Source: Alphaproteobacteria bacterium HGW-Alphaproteobacteria-1 (lineage in GTDB: Bacteria; Pseudomonadota; Alphaproteobacteria; Rhodobacterales; Rhodobacteraceae). From it: a stretch of DNA of 64,000 nucleotides. Of the stretch, positions 17,097 to 25,616 are shown piece after piece. Each line of letters starts with the position of its first letter. The stretch's first letter is position 1. The position numbers were made by a program, and so were the translations under genes. The stretch spans positions 63,273 through 127,272 of the forward strand of contig PHEQ01000004.1 in the NCBI GenBank assembly GCA_002842985.1, read 5' to 3'. The notes below the pieces were generated by a model, which saw only the letters and a program-made list of their open reading frames with translations, had not been told where the DNA came from and ran no database searches.

Positions 17097-18470
17097 TCAA
17101 TCGTAGGCTTCGCGGTATTTGCGCACGATGCGCAGCGCGAACACGTTGATCACCAGCGTCACGATGAACAGCATCATCCCGAGCGCGAAGGCGGCGAGCG
17201 TCTTGGGGTTGTCGAACGAGGTGTCGCCAATCAGCAGCGTGACGATCTGAACGGTCACGGTGGTCACGCTGTCGAGCGGGTTGATCGTCATCTTGGCGAT
17301 CAGACCCGCGGCCATGACCACGATCATCGTCTCGCCGATGGCGCGGCTCACCGCCAGCAGAACGCCGCCGACGATACCGGGAATGGCCGCCGGAAACAGC
17401 ACGTTGAGCATCATCTCGGCCCGCGTCGCCCCAAGGCCGAGCGCCCCGTCGCGCAAGGATTGCGGCACCGCCGAAAGCGCGTCATCGGCAAAGGACGAGA
17501 TGAACGGAATGAGCATGATCCCCATCACGCTGCCCGCCGCGAGCGCAATGTTGGGCGAGACATCCACCCCGATGGCGGCGGCGAAATTGCGCATCGCCGG
17601 GGCCACGACAAGGATGGCGAAAAAGCCGTAGACCACGGTGGGCACGCCTGCGAGAATTTCCAGGAAGGGCTTGGCCACCGCACGAAACTTCTTGGGCGCG
17701 AACTCGTTGAGATAGATCGCCGTCATCAGACCGACCGGCACCGCCACCAGAAGCGCGATCACCGTGATCACCAGCGTGCCCAGCATCACCGGAAGCCAGC
17801 CGAACGCCCCTTCGGCCGCCACCTGATCCTCGCGCAGCGGGATCTGCGGCTCCCAGTTGGTGCCGAACAGGAATTCGGTCACCGGCACCTTGGCAAAGAA
17901 TTTGCCCGTCTCGAACATCAGCGAGGCGATGATGCCGACAGTCGCGAAAATCGCCACGACCGAGCAGAAGATCATCAGGCCGGAGACGATCCTTTCCACC
18001 CCGTGACGCGCGCGAAACTCGGCCGCGACCTTGCGGCGGCTGAACACGACAAGCGCCAGCGACAGCACGAGGACCACGACCAGAAGCAGCGTATCGGACC
18101 GCATATTGAGCGTGACATACCGCTCGGCCGCGTCGAATTTCCATTGCTCCGGCGTGCCGAACACGGCCCCGCGCGAGATCGACTTGATCTCGGCCACGAT
18201 GAGCTGCACCTCGCCCGTCCCAAGCCCGTCGAGCCGCTCGGAAATCCCGCCCTTGAGCAGCGCGTCGATCACCGGTCCCTGAAGCACCTGCCACAACAAG
18301 ATGAGCACAAGGGCCGGCACGAGCACGGTCAGCAGCGCGTAGAACCCGTGAAAGCCCTCAAGCGAGTGAAGCCGGGTGCCATTGGCACGGATGGCCGATG
18401 CCGCCTGCCGGTTCCAAAGATAGCCCGCGACGGCCAGCACGAAGAGACAGAGAAAGGCGGCGGTTGTCAT
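17097..18470 (-). CDS. pstC: Phosphate ABC transporter permease PstC with N-terminal extension
   Basis: 457 residues, longer than the roughly 320 of enterobacterial PstC because of an N-terminal region with two or three extra membrane segments and a long loop (up to about residue 190). The core permease has the EAA-type loop RDGALGLGATRAEMMLNVLF. It follows pstS after a hairpin at 18499-18521 and precedes pstA. Together PstC and PstA form the phosphate channel. Confidence 0.95.
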   Translation of the reverse strand: MTTAAFLCLFVLAVAGYLWNRQAASAIRANGTRLHSLEGFHGFYALLTVLVPALVLILLWQVLQGPVIDALLKGGISERLDGLGTGEVQLIVAEIKSISRGAVFGTPEQWKFDAAERYVTLNMRSDTLLLVVVLVLSLALVVFSRRKVAAEFRARHGVERIVSGLMIFCSVVAIFATVGIIASLMFETGKFFAKVPVTEFLFGTNWEPQIPLREDQVAAEGAFGWLPVMLGTLVITVIALLVAVPVGLMTAIYLNEFAPKKFRAVAKPFLEILAGVPTVVYGFFAILVVAPAMRNFAAAIGVDVSPNIALAAGSVMGIMLIPFISSFADDALSAVPQSLRDGALGLGATRAEMMLNVLFPAAIPGIVGGVLLAVSRAIGETMIVVMAAGLIAKMTINPLDSVTTVTVQIVTLLIGDTSFDNPKTLAAFALGMMLFIVTLVINVFALRIVRKYREAYD

Positions 18471-18498
18471 GGCAATGTCTTTCGGGATTCAAGGAAAA

Positions 18499-18521
18499 CC
18501 GCCCGGCGCGGGGCCGGGCGG
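18499..18521 (-). terminator. Hairpin between pstS and pstC (partial terminator)
   Basis: Perfect 9-bp stem CCGCCCGGC (18499-18507) and GCCGGGCGG (18513-18521) with a 5-base loop, followed on the minus-strand transcript by TTTTCC. It starts 20 bases after the pstS stop. It explains how pstS can be made in excess over the membrane subunits from one PhoB-controlled promoter. Confidence 0.8.
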
Positions 18522-18540
18522 CTATCGGTTCAGGTCCGGA

Positions 18541-19593
18541 TCAGGACTTGGGGCCCATGGTCTCGCCGCCGATCACTGCTTCCTGGGTCTTGGCGCGGAC
18601 ATCGTCCGGAAGGACCACCATGCCGCGTTCGCTCAGATAGCCGCCCGGCGCCATCGCGTCATCGGACATGTATTCCTCGATGAATTCCTGAAGGTTCGGG
18701 ATCACACCGCGATGCGCGTTCTTCACGTAAAAATAGAGCGGCCGCGAGATCGGATAGGAAAAATCACCGATGGTCTCGGCCGACGGCTCGACGCCGTTGA
18801 TCTTGACCGGCTTGAGTGCGTCGAGGTTCTCGTAGAGGAACGAGTAACCGAAGATGCCCATGGCATTGGCGTCGGCATTGAGGCGCTGAACGATCAGGTT
18901 GTCGTTCTCACCCGCCTCGACAAAGGGGCCGTCCTGACGCATCCGCGAGCAGTTTTCCTTCACCGCCGCCTTGTAGGCGTCGGCATCGGCTTCCTTGAGC
19001 GCCTTCATCGCGGGGCGCGCTTCGCAACCGGGATGCATCGCCAGTTCCACAAAGGCGTCGCGCGTGCCCGAGGTCGGCGGCGGGCCATAGGCGAGGATCG
19101 CCACGTCGGGCAGGCTCGAGTCGATGTCCGACCATTTCTTGTAGGGGTTGGCGACCCAACCATCGGCGGTCGGCACTTCGGCGGCCAGCGCAAGGAACAC
19201 CTGCTCGAGGCTCAGGTCCCAATCGGCCTCGGCGCTTCGCGAAATCGCGATCGACAGTCCGTCATAGCCGATCAGGGCTTCGGTGATGTCGGTCACGCCA
19301 TTCGAGGCGCAAAGCTCGAACTCCGACGCCTTCATCGCGCGCGAGGCACCCGTGATGTCGGGGTGGCCTTCGCCGATACCGCCGCAGAAAATCTTCATGC
19401 CGCCGCCGGTGCCCGTCGATTCGACGATCGGCGACGGCGCGCCGGTGTTGTTGGCGAACTGCTCCGATACAGCCTGGGTATAGGGGAACACGGTCGAGGA
19501 ACCGACGATGCGGATCTCGTCGCGCGCAGCGGCGGCGCTGGCGGAAACCGCGAGAATCGCAAGCACCGATGTGCTGAGTTTGTGAAGGGACAT
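18541..19593 (-). CDS. pstS: Periplasmic phosphate-binding protein PstS
   Basis: 350 residues with a signal peptide (MSLHKLSTSVLAILAVSASA). Phosphate-contact segments GSSTVFPYTQAV, ESTGTGGGMKIFCGG and TSGTRDAFVELA match the PstS family. It is first in pstSCAB-phoU-phoB and preceded by a PHO box about 90 bases upstream, so strong induction on phosphate starvation is expected. A hairpin follows the stop codon. Confidence 0.96.
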   Translation of the reverse strand: MSLHKLSTSVLAILAVSASAAAARDEIRIVGSSTVFPYTQAVSEQFANNTGAPSPIVESTGTGGGMKIFCGGIGEGHPDITGASRAMKASEFELCASNGVTDITEALIGYDGLSIAISRSAEADWDLSLEQVFLALAAEVPTADGWVANPYKKWSDIDSSLPDVAILAYGPPPTSGTRDAFVELAMHPGCEARPAMKALKEADADAYKAAVKENCSRMRQDGPFVEAGENDNLIVQRLNADANAMGIFGYSFLYENLDALKPVKINGVEPSAETIGDFSYPISRPLYFYVKNAHRGVIPNLQEFIEEYMSDDAMAPGGYLSERGMVVLPDDVRAKTQEAVIGGETMGPKS

Positions 19594-19680
19594 GATAGCT
19601 CCTGATTTTCCGATTCGGCCCGCGTCTTGAGCCTTGCGAAGAGCCGTAGGCGGCTTGGATGAAACCTATGCAACATTTTT

Positions 19681-19698
19681 GTGACAGATTTATAACAC
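19681..19698 (-). promoter_or_regulatory. PHO box upstream of pstS
   Basis: The minus strand reads GTGTTATAAATCTGTCAC, two 7-base repeats spaced 11 apart, matching 16 of 18 positions of the enterobacterial PHO box CTGTCATAAAWCTGTCAY. Ten bases downstream lies CATAGG, a plausible weak -10, so the box would replace the -35 as at classical PhoB-activated promoters. It is about 90 bases before the pstS start. Confidence 0.85.
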
Positions 19699-19740
19699 AG
19701 GGCGACAGAACGGGTCAGGGTTGATCACCATGCGTTGCGC

Positions 19741-20382
19741 TCAACCCAGAACCACCACCTCGCCCCCGGCCGCCTTTGCGTCCGAATGGTCATGCGTGAC
19801 CTGAAGCACCGGCAGCGCGCGACGGCTGGCCGTGTCGAACACGAGTTTCCGCACCTGCGCGCGCAGCCCGGTATCGAGCTTTGAAAACGCCTCGTCGAGC
19901 AAAAGCGCGCGCGGCTCCGAGAGCAGCATCCTTTGGAGCGCAACCCGCGCCCGTTGCCCGCCCGAAAGCGTGGCCGGATCGCGCCCGCCAAAGCCCGCAA
20001 GCGCCACCTCGGCCAGCGCCGCCTCGATGCGCGCCCGCCGCTCGGCGCGACCCCGCACCTCGGGTTTCAGACCAAAGGCAAGGTTGGCCCCCACCGAGAG
20101 ATGCGGAAACAGATACTCATCCTGAAACAGGATCCCAACCTGCCGCGCCTCTGTGGGCAGGCTCATCAAATCGCGCCCGTCGAGGCGAATGCGCCCCGCC
20201 ATGTCGAAAACCGGGTCGAGCGTCCCGGTGATCGCCGCCAGCAGTGTGGACTTGCCAGAACCCGACGGCCCCATCACCGTCAGCACCTCACCGGGTGCGA
20301 TGGTGCAATCGAGCGCGATCAGCCGGGTGCCCCGGAGCGAAATGACCACCTGTTCGAACCGCAAGCCGCGCGCCTCAGCCAT
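19741..20382 (-). CDS. YnjD-type ABC transporter ATP-binding protein
   Basis: 213 residues from ATG 20382 (MAEARGLRFEQVVISLRGTR), overlapping the permease stop by 8 bases. Walker A GPSGSGKSTLLAAITG, signature LSGGQRARVALQRML, Walker B LLLDEAFSKLD. Length fits YnjD, which lacks the TOBE domain of MalK-type ATPases; note A in place of P in the Walker B DEP motif. Last gene of the five-gene radical SAM-kinase-YnjBCD operon; the pstS promoter lies beyond it. Substrate unknown. Confidence 0.9.
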   Translation of the reverse strand: MAEARGLRFEQVVISLRGTRLIALDCTIAPGEVLTVMGPSGSGKSTLLAAITGTLDPVFDMAGRIRLDGRDLMSLPTEARQVGILFQDEYLFPHLSVGANLAFGLKPEVRGRAERRARIEAALAEVALAGFGGRDPATLSGGQRARVALQRMLLSEPRALLLDEAFSKLDTGLRAQVRKLVFDTASRRALPVLQVTHDHSDAKAAGGEVVVLG

Positions 20383-22120
20383 CGCGCATCCCCTTCCTGT
20401 TGCGCCACAAAACGCGCGGCAGCAGCACCGCCAGCGCAAAGGGCGCAAAGGCCGCCGCCGTCTGCGCCAGCGCAAAGACCCCGGTCACCCGCCGGTCGCC
20501 GCCCGAGGCAAGCGCCACCGCCTCGGTGGTCAGTGTCGCCACACGCCCCGCCCCCACCAGAAGCGTCGGCAGATATTGCCCGACAGACACCGCAAACCCC
20601 ACCGCCGCCGCGATGAGCAGGGGCCGCAGCAGCATCGGCAACCGCACCGCCCACAGAACCCGGTCGGGCCCTGCGCCAAGCGCGCGCGCGATCGTATCCT
20701 GCCGCCGGTCCCAGGCGCGCCACGGGTCCGAGAGCGACAGAAAGACATAAGGCAGCACAAAGACCAGATGCGCCAGCACCACCGCCGCGCGCCCGCCATC
20801 GACACCCGTAAGGATCGAAAGCGTCTGAAACCCCATGAGAAACGCCACTTGCGGCACGATGAGAGGCAGATAAAGCAGCCACAGAGCGCGCGTTGCCGGG
20901 CGCAGACCGTGGCGATGCTCGGCCTCGAGGCTCGCCAGCGTGAGAAGCAGCGCCAGAGCCGTCGCCGCACCCGCGATCACGAGCGTCTCGGTCGCGGGAC
21001 CGACAAGGCGAGGCCCGTGCCGCTGCCAGTTGCGCAGGGTGAAGGCGTCAGGCCAGAAATCGGGAAACTGCCACAACCCGGCAAAGGACCACGCCACCTG
21101 CCCCGCGAGCCCCGCGATGACCGCCAGCGCCGCCAGCGCACCCAGCACCAGCGCGCCGACCCGCATCGTCTGTTCGCCCCGCCGCCGTCCCCGCGCACCC
21201 GAGGCGATCCAGAGCCGCCCAATCCGCGCAACGGCCAATTCCATCAGCCGCCAAAGGCCAAGACCCACAAGCACCAAGCCCAGTTGCAGCACCGCCCCCG
21301 CCGCCGCCTGAAAGCGGAACGCCAGATCCGGATCGCTCATCCAGCGTACCACCTGCACGGCCAGCGTGGGGGGGGTGTTCGGCCCGAGGATGATCGCCAC
21401 GTCCACCACCGACATGGAGAATGCCAGCACCGCATAGACCGGCAGCCGGATCTGCCGGTAGACCAGCGGAAAGATCACCTTGAGCCAGCCGGTCACGCGC
21501 CCGTAGCCCAGCGCCTGCGCCACGCGCAGGCTCTGACCCGGGCGCACCTGGCCGAGCGCGGCAAGCGTCATCAGCAAGAGGAACGGAACCTCCTTCGTCA
21601 CCAGCCCGAAGATGAGGCTGAGGCCCGCCGGATCCTGAAGGATCAGCAGGTCGGGCGGGCGCTCCCACCCCGTCGCCCAGGGAGATAGCGCGCGCGTGAT
21701 CCAGCCCGACGGCGCGATCAGAAACGCAAGGCCAAAGGCGGCCGCTGCGTGCGGCACCGACAGAAGCGGCGACAACAGCCGCTCGATCATGCCAAAGATG
21801 CGCGTGCCCGCCCATCCCGCGCAGATCAGGACAACGATGGCCAGCGAACACCCCGTCGCGGCAACCCCGACCCCGAGGCTGAGCATCACCGCGCGCGACA
21901 GACCCGGCCAGGCGAAGAGCGCGTCAAAGGCGGCAAGGCTCACGCCCGTGCCGCCCAGCGCGGGCATATAGCCAAACGCCGGCGCCAGCGTGCCCAGAAG
22001 CCCCGCCAGCACCGGCCCCAGCATGACGGCCAGCGTCAGCAGCGGCGCCCAGGGCAGGAACCGGGCCCGACGCGGGGCGCGCTGCGGCACCGGCGAGGTG
22101 GTGCTGAGCGCCGCGCGCAT
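20375..22120 (-). CDS. YnjC-type fused ABC transporter permease
   Basis: 581 residues with about twelve membrane segments, two permease modules in one chain, as in YnjC and ThiP. Each half has an EAA-type loop (VAQALGYGRVTGWLKVIFPL near 200; IARALGAGPDRVLWAVRLPM near 490). It starts 6 bases after the binding-protein stop and overlaps the ATPase gene by 8 bases. The fused form and gene order identify a YnjBCD-class importer, whose substrate has not been established to my knowledge. Confidence 0.9.
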   Translation of the reverse strand: MRAALSTTSPVPQRAPRRARFLPWAPLLTLAVMLGPVLAGLLGTLAPAFGYMPALGGTGVSLAAFDALFAWPGLSRAVMLSLGVGVAATGCSLAIVVLICAGWAGTRIFGMIERLLSPLLSVPHAAAAFGLAFLIAPSGWITRALSPWATGWERPPDLLILQDPAGLSLIFGLVTKEVPFLLLMTLAALGQVRPGQSLRVAQALGYGRVTGWLKVIFPLVYRQIRLPVYAVLAFSMSVVDVAIILGPNTPPTLAVQVVRWMSDPDLAFRFQAAAGAVLQLGLVLVGLGLWRLMELAVARIGRLWIASGARGRRRGEQTMRVGALVLGALAALAVIAGLAGQVAWSFAGLWQFPDFWPDAFTLRNWQRHGPRLVGPATETLVIAGAATALALLLTLASLEAEHRHGLRPATRALWLLYLPLIVPQVAFLMGFQTLSILTGVDGGRAAVVLAHLVFVLPYVFLSLSDPWRAWDRRQDTIARALGAGPDRVLWAVRLPMLLRPLLIAAAVGFAVSVGQYLPTLLVGAGRVATLTTEAVALASGGDRRVTGVFALAQTAAAFAPFALAVLLPRVLWRNRKGMRDG

Positions 22121-22126
22121 CGCGCC

Positions 22127-23344
22127 TTACTGACCGACGCCGTAGCGCGCCGTCCAGTCCTGCTCGAGGCGCACCATCCACGAGGGGTGCGGCTCTGACA
22201 GCGATTGACCCAATTCCTCGGGCGAGAGGGTGGCCACCCCGCGCTCGATCGCGGCAAAGACCGCGCGATCCTCGGCGTTGAGCTTGTCCAGCGCCAGAAC
22301 GGTGCCGCTGCCCCAGACGGCCGGATCGGATTTGCGCGCCTGCGCTTCCGGCGACATCAGGAAATTCGCCAGCACCAGCGCGCCCTCCTTGGCGTTGGCA
22401 TTGTAGGGAATCGCCACAAAGCTCGCATTGCCGATGGTCCCGCCGTCCAGCACGTAAGTGCGCACTGTATCAGGCAGCTCGAAATTGGCGATGGCATTGG
22501 AAGGCTCGTTCGGGTTGAAGCTCAGCGCCAGGTCAATCTCGCCATCGTTCATCAACTGAATAAGGCGCGGGCCCGATTGCGGATAGGCGGCCCCGCCGCG
22601 CCAGAGGTTCGGCGTGAGATCGTCAAGATAGGCCCAGAGCGGTGCTGTGGCCTCGGCATAGCTTGCCTCCTCCACGGGGCGTGTCAGCACGTCACGATCC
22701 GGTGCAAGCGCCATCACCGCCTGCTTGAGAAAGGTGCTCCCCAGAAAATCGGGCGGCTGCGGATAGGCGAAGCGGCCCGGATTGGCGCGCGCCCACTCGG
22801 CCAGCGCGGGGATCGAGCGCGGCGGCTCGCTCAGGCGCGCGGTATCGTGATAGAACACGATCTGCGCCATGCCCCAGGGCGCCTCCAGCCCCTCGGTCGG
22901 CACGGTGAAGTCCGAGGTCACGGCGGCCTTGCCCTCGACATCGACGAATTGCCAGTTGGGCAAGTCCTCGGCCCAGGGGCCAAAGAGCAGCCCCTGCTCC
23001 TTCATCGCGGCGAAATTCTCGCCGTTGATCCAGATGAGATCGACCGCGCCGCCCGCATCCTTGCCCGCCGATTTCTCGGCGATGACGCGGCTGACGGCAT
23101 CGGCGGTGTCCTTGAGTTTCACATGCTCGACACTGACGCCATAGCGCGACTTCACTTCGCCCGAGGCCCAGGCAATGTAATCATTGATGGCGTTGCCGCC
23201 GCCCCAGGCGTGCCAATAGACGGTCTGCCCCTGCGCCGCTTCGGTGATGGCGGGCCAGTCCTTCGGGTCGGGCGTGACCTCCTGCGCGGCCAGCGGCGCG
23301 GCAAGGCCAAGCGCAACCAGCGCAGTCATCATGGATCGTATCAT
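22127..23344 (-). CDS. YnjB-type ABC transporter substrate-binding protein
   Basis: 405 residues with signal peptide (MIRSMMTALVALGLAAPLAA). The motif GQTVYWHAWGGGNAINDYI near residue 40 and the W-rich acceptor region are hallmarks of YnjB (COG4134) binding proteins. No hairpin follows this gene; it is only 6 bases from the permease, unlike the other binding-protein genes in the window. It begins 24 bases after the phosphotransferase gene. Ligand unknown. Confidence 0.88.
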   Translation of the reverse strand: MIRSMMTALVALGLAAPLAAQEVTPDPKDWPAITEAAQGQTVYWHAWGGGNAINDYIAWASGEVKSRYGVSVEHVKLKDTADAVSRVIAEKSAGKDAGGAVDLIWINGENFAAMKEQGLLFGPWAEDLPNWQFVDVEGKAAVTSDFTVPTEGLEAPWGMAQIVFYHDTARLSEPPRSIPALAEWARANPGRFAYPQPPDFLGSTFLKQAVMALAPDRDVLTRPVEEASYAEATAPLWAYLDDLTPNLWRGGAAYPQSGPRLIQLMNDGEIDLALSFNPNEPSNAIANFELPDTVRTYVLDGGTIGNASFVAIPYNANAKEGALVLANFLMSPEAQARKSDPAVWGSGTVLALDKLNAEDRAVFAAIERGVATLSPEELGQSLSEPHPSWMVRLEQDWTARYGVGQ

Positions 23345-23368
23345 CGTTTCTCTCCTGTCGGTGGAAGG

Positions 23369-24421
23369 TTATAGCGTATCGGCCAGCAGACCGAACTCCG
23401 AGTCAAGCCGCTCGGCGGTCTCGGGATCAAGATAGTGATCGACGCGGCCCCGCACATGGGCGATCAGCGCCGCCTCGCTCTTGGCCGCCGCCCAGTCCTC
23501 GCCGTCCTGCGTCGCCTTGGCCTCGGCCCCAGACAGCACCCGCCATTTCGCGCACCAGGTCATCGACCAGAGCCACATCGCCCGCCGCATCGGCAGGATC
23601 CAGGGGGCAAGTGCTGCGCGCTCGGCCTTGGGCAGACGGCTGAGCCAATGTCGGCAGGCCCCGGCCACCTCCTCGGGGCTCAGCACCGCATGGCTCGCCA
23701 CATCCCATGTCGTGGACGTGTAGAGCGTGGCATGCGCAAGATCGAGCGGCGGCGCGCTGTAGCGGGCCTTTTCCAGATCCACCAGCACGGCGCGGCCCTC
23801 GGGCGTGACGATGAAATTTCCGGGGTGCGCGTCGAAGGAAATCAGCCGCTTGGGCGGGCGCAGTGCATTACCGGCCTGATCGCGCAGCGCGGTGATATGT
23901 GTCTCCAACATGGCCTGTGTTGCAGGATGTGCAGCATGAAGATGCTGTGCCTGCCCCTCGATCTCGGCCAGAAGATCGGCCAGCGGATCGGCGGGATCGA
24001 GCAACGGCGCGCGCGCCTCCGGCACGGGCAGGGCGTGGATGGCGGCCAGCGCGTCCATGATCGCGGGCAGATCCTCGGGCAGACGCGCGGGGCGGCCCTC
24101 GATCTCGTCCACGATCAGCCCGCCGCGCGGCAGCGTCTCCGAGGGTGGCAGCACGGCGTGCAGGCGCGGGGCGTGACCCGAAGCGCTCGCCCGCTCGAAG
24201 CAGGCCGCCTGATAGGCAAGGTTTTCGGCGGGCGCGAGTTGCATCTGGCTCTGCTTCGGCAACCGCGCAATCCGGCCGGTGCCCCCCAGCCGCACATGGT
24301 CATGGGCGAGCCCGGTATCGGCCATCAGTTCCGGCACACCACGCGCGATACCGCCCGCGTCGAGCGCCTGCCCAAGCGCGGGCAGCAGCGCGCCGCGCCG
24401 ATCCCCGGCCCTGACGGTCAT
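23369..24421 (-). CDS. APH/choline-kinase-type phosphotransferase
   Basis: 350 residues. The kinase catalytic loop reads ISFDAHPGNFIV (Asp197, Asn202) and the metal site VLVDLEKA (Asp215), as in aminoglycoside phosphotransferase, choline kinase and thiamine kinase families. The ATG overlaps the radical SAM stop as ATGA, so the two proteins are translationally coupled. It precedes the YnjBCD genes by 24 bases. An obvious reading is that it phosphorylates, and so traps, the imported small molecule or a radical SAM product; the substrate is unknown. Confidence 0.85.
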   Translation of the reverse strand: MTVRAGDRRGALLPALGQALDAGGIARGVPELMADTGLAHDHVRLGGTGRIARLPKQSQMQLAPAENLAYQAACFERASASGHAPRLHAVLPPSETLPRGGLIVDEIEGRPARLPEDLPAIMDALAAIHALPVPEARAPLLDPADPLADLLAEIEGQAQHLHAAHPATQAMLETHITALRDQAGNALRPPKRLISFDAHPGNFIVTPEGRAVLVDLEKARYSAPPLDLAHATLYTSTTWDVASHAVLSPEEVAGACRHWLSRLPKAERAALAPWILPMRRAMWLWSMTWCAKWRVLSGAEAKATQDGEDWAAAKSEAALIAHVRGRVDHYLDPETAERLDSEFGLLADTL

Positions 24422-25488
24422 TCCGCCGCCCGCCGTGCCGCCAGCCGTTCATCGCGCAGCCGCACCAATTCCGGCCCCAGCACCTTTTCGAAGAACCGGT
24501 CGCAGCCGATGCAGAGGTTGCGATAGGGTTCGCCATCGGGTCGCTTGATGCGCGATTCCTCGAGGAATCGCGGCAGATCCCAGCCATGCGCCAGCCCCAT
24601 CCGCTCGGGGTGGCCCATGGAGATCGCCTCCAGCGCCGGATGCCCGACCAGACTGTCAAGGATATCGTCCAGCCGTTCCTCGCAGAGATTGCCCAGAGGG
24701 GCGGCGGTCTTGAGGCAGCAGGGGAAGACATCGCCATTAGGATCGATCGACACTTCCGACCCCGAATACCCGCGATTGAGAAATCCCAGCCCCCCCGACC
24801 AGACATTGCAGAAATTATCGGTGATCCCGGCCTTGCTGAGCGAGTTTTCCCACGCGCGCCCGCGCGGCCAGATCTTGCCGATCCATGCATCCTCGGTCGC
24901 ACCGAACATCGAATAGACCGGCTGATCTGCGGTCTGATCGGCCCAGTTGCGGGTGGTGGAGGCAAGCGCGCTGTCACGCATCCCCGCCGCCTCGAACATG
25001 TCGCGCAACCGGTCGATGAGCGGCACGCGCTTGTCACCCTCGTGGCCGACATGAAAATCGTCCATCCCGGCGCAGGAGATCATCCACACGCCGCGCGCCA
25101 GCAAATCGTCCACGATCTGCGGCGTGACCAGATCGCCCGTGGTCTGCACGATTACCCGCACACCCTGCGCGCCATATCGGGCCTGAATGGACTCCAGTGC
25201 CGGGTAAAGCACCTCCTCGCGCACCGGATCGACCAGCACCTCCCCGCCCGCAAGGATAATGCGGCTGGCACGGCGTTCATAGCCACCCGGTGCCGTCTCC
25301 GAGGGCGCGTTCAGGTCGAGATAGCTCAGCTCGTCAGGCAGGCTTGCCAGCACCTTGGGAAAGCTCTCCCTTGCCTCGTCCACGACCTTGCGCAGCGCGC
25401 CGCGCACATAGGGGCGGAACCGCGATTCGTAGCAATGCTTGCAACGGCGGTGACAGGCCCAGCAAAGGACGTAATAGATGCTTTCCAT
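24418..25488 (-). CDS. Radical SAM protein with SPASM-like cysteine-rich C-terminus
   Basis: 356 residues from ATG 25488 (MESIYYVLCWACHRRCKHCY), with AAGGAG ten bases upstream. The CxxxCxxC cluster is Cys12-Cys16-Cys19, with an extra Cys9; LAGGEVLVDP near 80 is the SAM-binding GGE motif. The C-terminal part carries Cys227, Cys257, Cys258, Cys269 and a Cys326-x2-Cys329 pair, enough for auxiliary iron-sulfur clusters of the SPASM/twitch type. No short precursor peptide gene is seen beside it, so a small-molecule substrate is as likely as a peptide. First gene of the operon with the phosphotransferase and YnjBCD. An in-frame GTG at 25569 could extend it by 27 residues but has no ribosome site. 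Confidence 0.88.
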   Translation of the reverse strand: MESIYYVLCWACHRRCKHCYESRFRPYVRGALRKVVDEARESFPKVLASLPDELSYLDLNAPSETAPGGYERRASRIILAGGEVLVDPVREEVLYPALESIQARYGAQGVRVIVQTTGDLVTPQIVDDLLARGVWMISCAGMDDFHVGHEGDKRVPLIDRLRDMFEAAGMRDSALASTTRNWADQTADQPVYSMFGATEDAWIGKIWPRGRAWENSLSKAGITDNFCNVWSGGLGFLNRGYSGSEVSIDPNGDVFPCCLKTAAPLGNLCEERLDDILDSLVGHPALEAISMGHPERMGLAHGWDLPRFLEESRIKRPDGEPYRNLCIGCDRFFEKVLGPELVRLRDERLAARRAAE

Positions 25489-25584
25489 GTGGGTGCGCTC
25501 CTTCGGGACTGTCTCGGCTTGGGTGACATAACAGCTGTGGCAGAGAAACGGTCCGGCCCCGATCCTCACGTAATTGTCAGAATA

Positions 25585-25609
25585 CCGCGAGAGGCGCAGC
25601 CCCTCGCGG
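25585..25609. terminator. Hairpin between the ECF-sigma operon and the radical SAM operon
   Basis: A 7-bp stem CCGCGAG (25585-25591) with CTCGCGG (25603-25609) lies 8 bases past the stop of the 143-residue membrane protein gene. A T-run (25613-25617) follows on the plus strand, A-run precedes on the minus. It probably separates the sigma-factor operon from the radical SAM operon on the same strand. Confidence 0.5.
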
Positions 25610-25616
25610 CGCTTTT

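Noticed and set aside
16358..18683. Long plus-strand frame opposite pstA and pstC
   Set aside because: Composition is dominated by His, Arg and Asp; the opposite strand encodes unmistakable permeases.
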